This document shows positions 1-43,846 of a stretch of 64,000 bases of DNA, one piece after another. The position numbers and the translations under genes are program-made. This DNA comes from Paulinella micropora (lineage: Eukaryota; Cercozoa; Imbricatea; Euglyphida). Positions within the stretch are counted from its first letter, which is position 1. Every line of letters begins with the position of its first letter. The stretch lies in the NCBI GenBank assembly GCA_009731375.1, contig BJOX01000169.1, positions 739,110 to 803,109 of the forward strand. Reading direction: 5' to 3'. The notes beneath the pieces were generated by a model, which was not told where the DNA came from, did not search any database, and was given only the letters and a program-made list of their open reading frames with translations.

Positions 1-302
1 GAGCCCTTTTGAACTATACGGGACAACACTAGAACACTCCCCAGGAGCGTGTGCCCTAAGGAGATGATGCCATGAGCAAGTCGAGGTTTCAGGAGTTCAC
101 GCTCGTTGTGAGTTACCTTCTACAACCCCGACTTCATCAACCCTTTGCATCACGCCCCGACTTCATCAGCCATGGTCAGGAGTTGGTTGCCTGTTTAGCC
201 CTTGCGCTGCGCGCGATTAACGGCGGACACAAAATCGTCATTGTAGGAGATAGTTAGATCTGAACCCCAGGCTGAGTTGCCAGTGGCAGAGACCGTCTCC
301 AG
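1..302 (+). repeat. Dispersed repeat family A, copy 1
   Basis: This stretch of ordinary complexity recurs almost unchanged at 3541-3847, so it is a dispersed or segmentally duplicated repeat. It runs off the left edge of the window. Its right end (..GTCTCCAGGGA) passes directly into (TAGA)n. A short reading frame at 72-257 has no recognisable domain and is not called as a gene. Confidence 0.75.
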
Positions 303-303
303 G

Positions 304-387
<84 letters not shown>

Positions 388-585
388 CCTGGGCTAGTGA
401 GCACAGCGCGGCGCGGTTTGGCCAGGGCCGGCCTGTCGAGTGACCGCACTAGATAGATAGATAGATAGATAGATAGGTAGATAGATAGAGAGATAGATAG
501 ATAGATAGATAGATAGGATAGGATAGATAGATAGATCGACCTGGTTGCAGCTGTGCGCGCGGGCCGCGGCCTTGGCCTGGTCCAC
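303..585. repeat. (GATA)n microsatellites with short unique spacer
   Basis: Two blocks of GATA repeat (about 304-387 and 450-536) flank about 60 bp of GC-rich unique sequence. No gene is seen. Confidence 0.9.
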
Positions 586-673
586 CTGGTGGTGGTGGCG
601 ATGGTGGTGGTGATGATGATGGTGGTGGTGGTGATGGTGGTGGTGGTGATGGTGGTGGTGGTGATGGTAGTGG

Positions 674-704
<31 letters not shown>

Positions 705-863
705 GATGGTGGTGGTGGTGATGATGGTGGTGATGGTGGTGGTGATGATGATGATGATGATGATACCATCACCGCCACCACCACCACCACCATCATCATT
801 ATCATCATCAGTATCATCACCATCACCATCATCATCATCATCATCATCACCACCACCATCATT

Positions 864-897
<34 letters not shown>

Positions 898-1073
898 TCA
901 CCATCATCATCACCATCATCATCATAATTACCATCATTACCATCATCATCATCACCATCATTACCATCATCACTATCATCACTATCATAATCATCATCAT
1001 CATCATCATCACTACCATTATCACCACCACCATCATCACCATCATCATGATCACCATTCATCATCATAATCAT

Positions 1074-1106
<33 letters not shown>

Positions 1107-1415
1107 AATCATCATAATCATCATCATCATCATGGTGGTGGTGGTGGTGATGATGATGATGATGATGATGGTGATGATGGTGATGATGATGGTGGTGGTG
1201 ATGATGATGATGATGGTGGCGATGATCTTGATGATGATCGCGGTGATGATGGTGGTGATGATGATGATGGTGATGGTGATGATGATGGTGGTGGTGATGA
1301 TGATGATGATGATGATGGTGATGATGGTGATGATGATGATGATGATGGTGATGATGGTGATGATGGTGATGATGGTGGTGATGATGCCGATGATGATGTA
1401 TGTATGTATGTATGT
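586..1415. repeat. Trinucleotide array TGG/TGA then CAT/CAC then GAT/GGT
   Basis: Imperfect trinucleotide repeats change strand twice. The plus strand is TGG/TGA-rich to about 765, CAT/CAC-rich from about 766 to 1130, then GAT/GGT-rich to about 1397. Long open frames (poly-His, Asp, Met, Ser) exist on both strands but are low-complexity translations, not genes. The inverted arrangement could form hairpins. Confidence 0.9.
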
Positions 1416-1467
1416 ATGTTTTTGATGATGACCTGGCTGCTGGTTGCAGCGCTCTTCTGCCACCTAG

Positions 1468-1481
1468 ACAGACAGACAGAC

Positions 1482-1529
<48 letters not shown>

Positions 1530-1540
1530 GGATAGATAGG

Positions 1541-1573
<33 letters not shown>

Positions 1574-1598
1574 GGATAGATAGATGGATGGATGGATG

Positions 1599-1649
<51 letters not shown>

Positions 1650-1676
1650 GGATGGATGGATGGATGGATGGATGAT

Positions 1677-1759
<83 letters not shown>

Positions 1760-1790
1760 GGATAGATGGATAGATAGATAGATAGATGAG
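1468..1790. repeat. (GATA)n / (GATG)n microsatellite
   Basis: A GATA tetranucleotide array with GATG and GACA variants. It ends at GATGAGATGTCG, where the family B repeat begins. Confidence 0.9.
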
Positions 1791-1917
1791 ATGTCGCAAA
1801 GGAATGTAGTCCTTGCAAAGGAACGCAGTTTCACATCAAACAATAATTTGTGTACTGTGCATGTGTCCGGGATGGGAATCACGGGTAGACTGTGTTCTGG
1901 AAAAAGAGAGGAGGAAA
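1788..1917 (-). repeat. Dispersed repeat family B, short copy
   Basis: Shared with 4150-4290 in the same orientation, and with 10095-10226 and 37801-37914 in the opposite orientation. Read on the minus strand, it ends ..CGACATCTCATC followed by (TATC)n. The same kind of ending closes family C. Confidence 0.8.
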
Positions 1918-1969
1918 GATAGATAGATAGATAGATAGATGGATGGATGGATAGATGGATGGATGGATG

Positions 1970-2020
<51 letters not shown>

Positions 2021-2049
2021 GGATGGATGGATGGATAGATGGATAGATG

Positions 2050-2108
<59 letters not shown>

Positions 2109-2616
2109 GAATCGAATCAAATCGAATCGAATCGAACCGAACCGAACAGAACCGAACAGAACAGAACAGAACAGAGCAGAACAGAACAGAACAGAATAGA
2201 ATAGAACAGAACAGAATAGAATAGAATAGAATAGAATAGAATAGAATAGAATAGAATAGACCTATCGTTTCTTAACTGCTCGCACATCTGCGAACCGCCC
2301 GAGCAACAGATAGATAGATTGATAGATAGAATAGAATAGAATAGAATAGAGTAGAATAGAGTAGAATAGAATAGAGTAGAATAGAATAGAATAGAATAGA
2401 ATAGAATAGAATAGATTAGAATAGATTAGAATAGAATAGAATAGAATAGAATAGAATATATAGACCTATCGTTTCTAAACTGCTCCCACATCTGCGAACC
2501 GCCCGAGCAACAGATAGATAGATTGATAGATAGAATAGATAGAATAGAATAGACCAGTAGATAGATAGACCTATCGTTTCTTAACTGCTCCCAGAGAGAG
2601 AGAGAGAGAGATAGAT

Positions 2617-2663
<47 letters not shown>

Positions 2664-2665
2664 GC

Positions 2666-2741
<76 letters not shown>

Positions 2742-3046
2742 TGAGAACCGCCAGATGAACAGATAGATAGATTGATAGATAGAATAGATAGAATAGAATA
2801 GAATAGAATAGAACAGAACAGAACAGAACAGAACAGAGCAGAATAGAACAGAGCAGAATAGAACAGAGCAGAATAGAATAGAATACAATAGAATAGAATA
2901 GAATACAATAGAATAGAATAGAATAGAATAGAATAGAATAGAATAGATAGACCTATCGTTTCTTAACTGCTCCCACATCTGCGAACCGCCCGAGCACCAG
3001 TCGCAGCAGTAATACAGATCGCACCCACCTAGACAGACAGACAGAC

Positions 3047-3108
<62 letters not shown>

Positions 3109-3125
3109 CACCCTCCTAGATAGAC

Positions 3126-3191
<66 letters not shown>

Positions 3192-3208
3192 CACCCTCCT
3201 AGATAGAC

Positions 3209-3281
<73 letters not shown>

Positions 3282-3332
3282 TTAGATAGATAGATAGATA
3301 GATAGATGGATGGATGGATGGATGGATGGATG

Positions 3333-3392
<60 letters not shown>
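1918..3392. repeat. Composite array of GATA, GAATA/GAACA and GA repeats
   Basis: GATA/GATG (1918-2107) is followed by GAATA/GAACA pentamers (2108-2460 and 2780-2945), pure GA (about 2593-2738) and more GATA (3045-3392). A unique segment of about 45 bp (CCTATCGTTTCTTAACTGCTC..) recurs at about 2260, 2463, 2570 and 2950. The array is therefore built of higher-order units. No gene is seen. Confidence 0.85.
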
Positions 3393-3847
3393 TGTTTAAT
3401 CTATGGGCATGGCTTAGCTTGAAAAGCCATGGCCTCCTATACTACCCCCGGACAAGAACTTTCAGCACCGGCCAAGCTGCGCACCAACCACTGTCTCGCT
3501 GTGGTTGGTGTCTGTGCCCAGTTCAAGCCGAAAGGTAGCCGAGCCCTTTTGAACTATACGGGACAACACTAGAACACTCCCCAGGAGCGCGTGCCCTAAG
3601 GAGATGATGCCATGAGCAAGTCGAGGTTTCAGGAGTTCACGCTCGTTGTGAGTTACCTTTCTACAACCCCGACTTCATCAACCCTTTGCATCACGCCCCG
3701 ACTTCATCAGCCATGGTCAGGAGTTGGTTGCCTGTTTAGCCCTTGCGCTGCGAGCGATTAACGGCGGACACAAAATCGTCACTGTAGGAGATAGTTAGAT
3801 CTGAACCCTAGGCTGAGTTGCCAGTGGCAGAGACCGTCTCCAGGGAT
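3393..3847 (+). repeat. Dispersed repeat family A, longer copy 2
   Basis: 3541-3847 repeats 1-302 nearly base for base. This copy adds about 150 bp at its left end. It again runs directly into a GATA/GATG array. Confidence 0.75.
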
Positions 3848-3904
3848 AGATAGATGGATGGATGGCTGGCTGGCTGGCTGGATGGATGGATGGATGGATG
3901 GATG

Positions 3905-3970
<66 letters not shown>

Positions 3971-4149
3971 GATAGATAGATATATAGATAGATAATGATA
4001 GATAGATAGATAGATAATGATAGATAGATAGATAGATAATGATAGATAGATAGATAGATAATGATAGATAGATAGATAGATAGATAGATAGACAGACAGA
4101 TAGATAGATAGATAGATAGATAATCATAGATAGATAGATAGATAGATAG
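3848..4149. repeat. (GATA)n / (GATG)n / (GGCT)n microsatellite
   Basis: A tetranucleotide array with a short GGCT block near 3865 and repeated GATAATGATA interruptions. No gene is seen. Confidence 0.9.
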
Positions 4150-4500
4150 ATGAGATGTCGCAAAGGAATGTAGTCCTTGCAAAGGAACGCAGTTTCACAT
4201 CAAACAATAATTTGTGTACTGTGCATGTGTCCGGGATGGGAATCACGGGTAGACTGTGTTCTGGAAAAAGAAGAGGAGGAAGGACGTTGAAGAAAAAGGC
4301 AATCTAGGAATGGAGAGTGGGAGGATAAGGAAGAAGAGAAAGAAAAGGAAGCCGTTAGTCCAAGTGTTTTGAGCACCGTAAGCTTGCGCAAGCTACAATG
4401 ATGACATTGTATGAGGCCTAAACCCCCGCAGGGACCTAGCCCGGGCTATGCAACACTGGACGGCTATGATGGAATGCAGTCACCAATACGGACTAGAGGA
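4150..4500 (-). repeat. Dispersed repeat family B, long copy
   Basis: The reverse complement of this stretch reappears at 9894-10226, which gives a longer family unit of at least 330 bp than the short copies at 1788 and 37801 show. Its minus-strand 3' end abuts (TATC)n. A minus frame at 4200-4391 is shared by both long copies, but I do not recognise its product. Confidence 0.75.
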
Positions 4501-4680
4501 AGATTAGTCCAATTTTTGACTGCACAGGAGCGATAAATCGCAAAAGAGCAACGAGCTACGCAGGACGATAGCTTGAAGCAAAGGGATTTGGATTGGGGAT
4601 GGGAAAAACCCAAGGCGCGGAAACATCGATGAACAGAGAACGATACCATGCCGCGAGCCCCGCATTCGATTGGTCGAAGG

Positions 4681-4740
<60 letters not shown>

Positions 4741-4761
4741 CAGATAGACAGACAGACAGAC

Positions 4762-4801
<40 letters not shown>

Positions 4802-4859
4802 GGATAGATAGATGGATAGATAGATCGATAGATGGATAGATAGATAGATAGATAGACAC
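4501..4859. other. Unique segment followed by GATA microsatellite
   Basis: 4501-4680 is ordinary-complexity sequence with no gene I can support. 4681-4856 is GATA/GACA/GATG repeat and forms the downstream end of an intron of the minus-strand E2 gene. Confidence 0.6.
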
Positions 4860-5020
4860 CTTGCGGGATGTTGTCGTCGAAGAGAAAAGATTGCAGCTGC
4901 AGTAAAATGGACTGGGCGCCGTAAGCTAGTAAATCGCATGCCACACACATACAGACAGAGCGATTGAGTGAGTGAGTGAAAGATGGGGGTATCTATATGT
5001 GCATATGTACTGCACATTAT

Positions 5021-5088
<68 letters not shown>

Positions 5089-6594
5089 TGAGAGAGAGAG
5101 AGAGTGAGAGAGAGAGAGAGAGAGACCTGTGCTCCATCCCTGGTACGGAATCTGCACGTCGTAGCCGTTGGTCTTGAGCATGTCCACGCAGATGTTGTGT
5201 CCGTCCACATTGGGATGGGGCAAAGTTGTGCCGAGCTTGACTTTGGGCGGCATAGTGGGGTAGTTTTCCGGGAAGGACAGGATGATGTGGAGCGACAGGC
5301 CCTCAAAGCGGCCCTCGGCAGCGCGCACGTTGCAATGCCATTCGAACAAGTCATCGCGCAAGGGTGAGACAGAAATGTTGGGCAGTGGGTCCTCATACAT
5401 TTGTTTGAAGTCCCGCATCAGCCGACGGACAGCTGAGCTGGGTCGTCCAGGCGATACCGACCCTTTCCCTGCGAACACGACGGGTCCTCCCACTGCCCCA
5501 CCGCGGCCATAATCTTGTCTCCTGTTTGGGAAGGCTGCACTGGGACCGGTCCCAGCAATCGGTACGGCGCTCGTGGTGCGGCCCACACCAGTTATGCCTG
5601 AACCAAGAAACAGCATGTTTAAGGAATTATGGAAAACACATTTACAGAACCAAATACAATCGCATCGACCAACGAACCAGCCCAACAAAAAAGCGGAAGC
5701 ATCGAAGCGAACGAGCAACAAAAGAAGGAAACGCCAAGCAACAAACGAACAGCAAGCAAAAGCAACCAAGAAATCACAACTAGCAAAACAACAAACCGAA
5801 CAATAAGACAAGGTAGCCAGGAAGAAGAAAGACTAAACACAACACAAACAAACAAACAAACAAACAAACAAAACAAACAAAACAAACACACAAACAAACA
5901 AACAAACAAAACAAAGAAAACAAAGAAAACAAAAACAAACAAAACAAAACAAAACAAAACAAGACAAACAAAAGAAATAAACAAGCAGAAGTAGCTTCAC
6001 TATTTGATTTTTTAAATTGATTCCTTCTTACTTGCGTTGCGTGTTGTGTTGTGTTGAGTTGCTGTTTGTTTGTTTGTTTGCTTGTTTGCTTGCTTGCTTT
6101 CTTTTTGTCTGTGTTTTGAGTGTTTATTCTTTATTTGTTTACTTGTTTGTTTGTTTGTTTTTTTGTTTGTAGCTGTTTGTTTGTTTTGTTTTGTTTTTGC
6201 TTGTTTGTTTGTTAGATCTTTTGTTTTGTCGGCAGGTAGCAAAACCCGCTCCTTTTGTGAACAAGACTGTAACAAGGTAAGTAAAATGTATGCAGGGCAC
6301 ACTTACGGGGTACACCCACACGGCCAACATTATTGGGCCGGCGTGTTAGATTGACAAGGGGCACGGTCATCAGATCCGCGATCAATCACCCACGCATACC
6401 ACGTATCGACGACAAGGCTACTATCTTACAAGCGCCGGTCGATTGTTTGTTTGTTTGTTTGTTTGTTTGTTTGTTTGTTTTGTTTTGTTTTTGCTTGTTT
6501 TGTTTGTTTTTGTTTATTTTTTTTTGTACTGACCAGCAGCATCGGCGCGAGTGGAAACGAATTTGATGTCGTCCTTCACTTGCTTCCTTTCCAT
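4860..6594 (-). CDS. Ubiquitin-conjugating enzyme (E2/UBC fold), 5' exons
   Basis: Three minus-strand exons join in phase: 6594-6534 (ATG start, 20 codons), 5597-5127 and 4925-4860. Borders are GT...AG. The product has an N-terminal Gly/Ser-rich extension of about 65 residues and then a UBC fold: RRLMRDF helix, LFEWHC, the [13 protein letters not shown] strand/loop, [12 protein letters not shown] with the presumed active-site Cys, then GWST joined to [11 protein letters not shown]2 enzymes carry ubiquitin as a Cys thioester and pass it to substrates with E3 ligases, in cytosol or nucleus. The 3' end is missing: no stop or C-terminal helices were found below 4860, so they lie further left or were lost. 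Introns consist of CAAA/TTTG, GA and GATA repeats. The E2 family is clear; the subfamily is not assigned. Confidence 0.85.
5030..5126. repeat. (GA)n microsatellite in E2 intron
   Basis: An almost pure GA/CT tract directly downstream of the E2 exon 2 donor. The splice donor GTCTCT is itself the start of the CT repeat on the minus strand. Confidence 0.9.
5836..6533. repeat. CAAA then TTTG tetranucleotide tracts in E2 intron 1
   Basis: The plus strand is CAAA/AAAC-rich from about 5845 to 5985, then TTTG/TTGC-rich from about 6060 to 6215 and again from 6446 to 6525. The two orientations face each other like a large imperfect inverted repeat. About 6220-6440 is unique. Confidence 0.85.
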
Positions 6595-7187
6595 GGCGAG
6601 GGTGGATTTCTGAATATGGAAACATTCTGAAACTGTCACGACTTTGGCTTGAATCAGTCACCAGTTTTTCTCGCCCCCCCAGACCCCAAATTCTCCAAAA
6701 AAGTCGTCCGCTACCAGAAAGTGAGGGGGCTGGTGGCGAGTCCGTTGAGATGGCCAAGCCGGGACGGCACAGAAATCCAGTGCTGACAAATGGCAAGGGC
6801 GCGAAAAATCGACCAATTTTTTTTTCTTGTAAAGGAAAAAAGTAGAGGGAAGCCGTCTTGAGCTACACTGCACCTGTGCTCGAGGTTGCTGGCGGGATCG
6901 AAAGCTCGGCTAAGGGACTGTTTGTTAGTGCAAGGGTTTTTCAAAACCCGGTCGTCTCGCAGCATTCTTTTCTGCCGGAAATCAGTGGCTCGACATAGAG
7001 GGCAGCGAGGCTGGTGGTCATGTCGACCTGGGGCACAGGATGTTTTGAGCCAGAAAGATAGCCTAGGTGCATCTTGATGTCTGTACGTCATGACTACACT
7101 ATTTTCTGGTTTGCCTGTGTTTTCTCAAGGCTGTGTCACAACCTGTTGTCTGTTGTTCGCCTCGGCCTGACCACCTTTCTCCTCGCA

Positions 7188-7190
<3 letters not shown>
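6595..7190. other. Upstream flank of the E2 gene, unique sequence
   Basis: Ordinary-complexity DNA between the E2 start codon and the TATC array. It probably holds the E2 promoter and 5' UTR. No promoter motif or further gene could be supported. Confidence 0.4.
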
Positions 7191-7278
<88 letters not shown>

Positions 7279-7279
7279 C

Positions 7280-7366
<87 letters not shown>

Positions 7367-7375
7367 CCTGTCTAC

Positions 7376-7419
<44 letters not shown>
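7191..7419. repeat. (TATC)n microsatellite up to an assembly gap
   Basis: A nearly pure TATC repeat that ends in the N run 7420-7792. The gap is probably unresolved repeat. Confidence 0.95.
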
Positions 7420-7792
7420 NNNNNNNNNNNNNNNNNNNNNNNNNNNNNNNNNNNNNNNNNNNNNNNNNNNNNNNNNNNNNNNNNNNNNNNNNNNNNNNNN
7501 NNNNNNNNNNNNNNNNNNNNNNNNNNNNNNNNNNNNNNNNNNNNNNNNNNNNNNNNNNNNNNNNNNNNNNNNNNNNNNNNNNNNNNNNNNNNNNNNNNNN
7601 NNNNNNNNNNNNNNNNNNNNNNNNNNNNNNNNNNNNNNNNNNNNNNNNNNNNNNNNNNNNNNNNNNNNNNNNNNNNNNNNNNNNNNNNNNNNNNNNNNNN
7701 NNNNNNNNNNNNNNNNNNNNNNNNNNNNNNNNNNNNNNNNNNNNNNNNNNNNNNNNNNNNNNNNNNNNNNNNNNNNNNNNNNNNNNNNNNNN

Positions 7793-8525
<733 letters not shown>

Positions 8526-8611
8526 GGAGGATCAAGCAGTTTGTTTCACTGCACCTTGTCGCATTGTGTGTCTGCGGTGTGCAGAGCCTTTGGAAGCGTT
8601 GTTTGTTCTGC

Positions 8612-41724
<33,113 letters not shown>

Positions 41725-42956
41725 TATATATAAAAAAGAGACACTTGTTCACCGTTTTGCTTTTCATACTTCGTCTTCCCGCTCATCTGGCCAGGTACGA
41801 GTGGCAAGTTTATTAACTGAACACAGTAAAGACTACTACTAGGCTAGAACGCTTGCTTTTCGTAGAGCTGAAAAGGAAGCATGCATTAATAAGTTGGCGA
41901 ACATCGGTTTTTAAAAAAAAAAATGCTATCAATTATACAATATTATTAGTAATGTAACAAGACACTTGGTCTTACCCTTACGAGCTCGAGTCAAGGAAAA
42001 AGAGAATCTCAAGTTAATAATGAACACAACTGGTTCAATGCTAACTACCACTTCTATAACAGAAAGGGAAGTCGGGAATTGAACTTGACCCTGGACCCAA
42101 GTTTGAACAACAAGCCAAATGGAAAACCCCCGCCCGCGGCAAAAACCGTAGGCTTTGAACGGAGTGTCCTATGAACAGTCCCTATGACCGGGTCCACTGA
42201 CATTATTCTTCAACTTGAAATTGTCCGTAACCTGCACAAATGCCAAAACTTACCAACAAACCGTTGAACCCATAGGTGCCGAATTTCCCTTACTGATGAA
42301 GTTTTGCCATAAATTCCCAGTCACCGTGACGGAAAAAACTGTTAAATCATGAGTCAACTGAATTTCCGTACCAATTATCCTAATCCTTCAGTTGAACGGT
42401 CAGGTGACTCAGCTACATTTGTTCCAACTTGAAAGGTTCAACTTCGGGTCAACGCTGTTAACGTGAGAGCCTGAGGTTAATGAATAAGGATCAGTGCCAC
42501 AGCCTGAGCTTTGTCACCTGGAACTTACATCCGGCTACTAGTAACTTTCACACTGAGTTGAAGCTTCACCACTGGACAGGTTTATATCATGGCATATGAA
42601 ACTTTTTGAAAAAAATGTATTAAAAAAGTAAAGTGTATAAAAAAGTTACGCGTATAAACTTCAAAAGCCTGGTTGAAAGTATTAATATTAAAAAAGTTAA
42701 GTATAAAAAAAGTTGAAAGTATTAATATTAGTATTAAAAAAGTTCAACGTATGAAAAAAATTAAAGGTATTACTTGAAAAAGTTATGTAACTTCGGATGA
42801 CGGAAAAATGAAGTAACGGAACTAAAAATAGATGTTAAAAGTTTACTTGAAAACAGTTAACATAATATCAATGATTCGGTCCGGTACGGTATTCATTCTG
42901 ATATACTAGTAAGAAAATATTTACAATTAATTATGTAGGGATACTGGGCCTTAGGC
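41725..42956. other. Intergenic region between antiporter and element
   Basis: Probable antiporter 3' UTR followed by unique, AT-rich sequence. 42590-42790 has irregular repeats of a GTATTAAAAAAGTT-like motif. No gene is supported. Confidence 0.5.
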
Positions 42957-43143
42957 TCATTCGCTGAATGGGAAGCACAGCATAAGAAGGTCGGAAAATG
43001 AAAATGATATCAAACTTGAAGAGATACAAAACTCCGCCTGAGTCTCTCTATGCCCGGCAGCTCGACAGTAATGGTCCGCTTCATGCAAACGGGGTTGATG
43101 AACCCTCCCAACATGATGAGTAGGAATAAGTGGGAAGAGTAAG
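42957..43143 (-). CDS. Possible host exon left of the element
   Basis: On the minus strand a frame reads IMLGGFINPVCMKRTITVEL, then PGIERLRRSFVSLQV and stop. It is more protein-like than its surroundings. No clear acceptor or family was found. It may be an exon of a minus-strand gene whose intron the element entered. Confidence 0.3.
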
Positions 43144-43299
43144 AGAACAATAGAAGTGGTATACATACATACATACATACATACATACATACATACAATG
43201 TAACATGCATCATAGTATAAGTACATGCAAACCTTAACATACATATTAACTTGTGACATTCATCATCACATACATACATACATACCTTAATCTGAGTAC
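43144..43299. repeat. (CATA)n microsatellite, insertion locus
   Basis: CATA arrays at 43163-43197 and 43268-43284. Related CATA arrays continue right of the element from 61680. Confidence 0.9.
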
Positions 43300-43305
43300 A
43301 TACTA
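43300..43305 (+). other. Target-site duplication, left (ATACTA)
   Basis: The same six bases occur at 61667-61672, directly outside the other terminal repeat. A 6-bp duplication is typical of Maverick/Polinton integration. Confidence 0.85.
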
Positions 43306-43455
43306 AGAAGATGATTACACTTTTTCTAGGGTCATTTTTTAAGAAAAATGCCCACTAGAAAAAGTGTCTTCGAGCCCAAATCGCTATTTTTAAACAACAA
43401 AGAGAAATCAAGAGGAAATCAAGAAAGGACAAGAAAAGGAAGAGAAAAGGAATAA
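43306..43455 (+). repeat. Left terminal inverted repeat
   Basis: Begins AGAAGATGATTACAC and matches the reverse complement of 61518-61666 to ..AAAAGGAATAA with one length difference (T5 here, T4 there). It contains an inner hairpin: CACTTTTTCTAG at about 43319 pairs with CTAGAAAAAGTG at about 43355. Confidence 0.95.
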
Positions 43456-43511
43456 TTTAATTAATTATTTTACATTTATAAAAATATATTCATATTAATA
43501 TAATATAGAAG

Positions 43512-43709
43512 ATGCCAAGACCAAAACTGTACGAAGGAGAAGCAAGACGAAAGAGAAATAACGAGAAAGCTCTCGCATACTACTACCGCCACCAGGAAAG
43601 GTTGAAGGAAGAAAGAAAAGCAAAAGCATTAAAGCAAAAGCAAGAACTAGAGGAATACAAAAGGAAGATACAAGAATTGGAAGATAGACTGAGTAAAATA
43701 ACTGTCTAA
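43512..43709 (+). CDS. Small basic coiled-coil protein
   Basis: A 65-residue protein starting MPRPKLYEGEARRKRNNEKA, with a strongly basic first half and a leucine/isoleucine-heptad second half (LEEYKRKIQELEDRLSKI). The layout of basic region plus heptads resembles a minimal bZIP or a DNA-binding coiled coil. It is the first gene inside the left inverted repeat, ahead of the polymerase, where a regulator or a terminal-protein-like factor would be plausible. No family is recognised and the role is inference only. The start is the first ATG after the AT-rich leader. Confidence 0.6.
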   Translation: MPRPKLYEGEARRKRNNEKALAYYYRHQERLKEERKAKALKQKQELEEYKRKIQELEDRLSKITV

Positions 43710-43846
43710 GCCGCATAGTTCATTATTTTTTCGGTCCCGGTAAAAATATTTTTCATCTAAAGACATACGCGCCATATAATAACGGTAAAACATTAATTAA
43801 TTATTTTTAGAAAAAGTATCTTACCTAACATATACATAACTGTAAA

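Noticed and set aside
4501-4680. Further 3' exon of the E2 gene
   Set aside because: The minus-strand sequence has no acceptor in the right phase and no match to E2 C-terminal helices.
6220-6310. Extra exon with GGCAG acceptor and GTAAGT donor on the plus strand in E2 intron 1
   Set aside because: It is on the strand opposite the E2 gene, short, and the E2 exons already join in phase without it.
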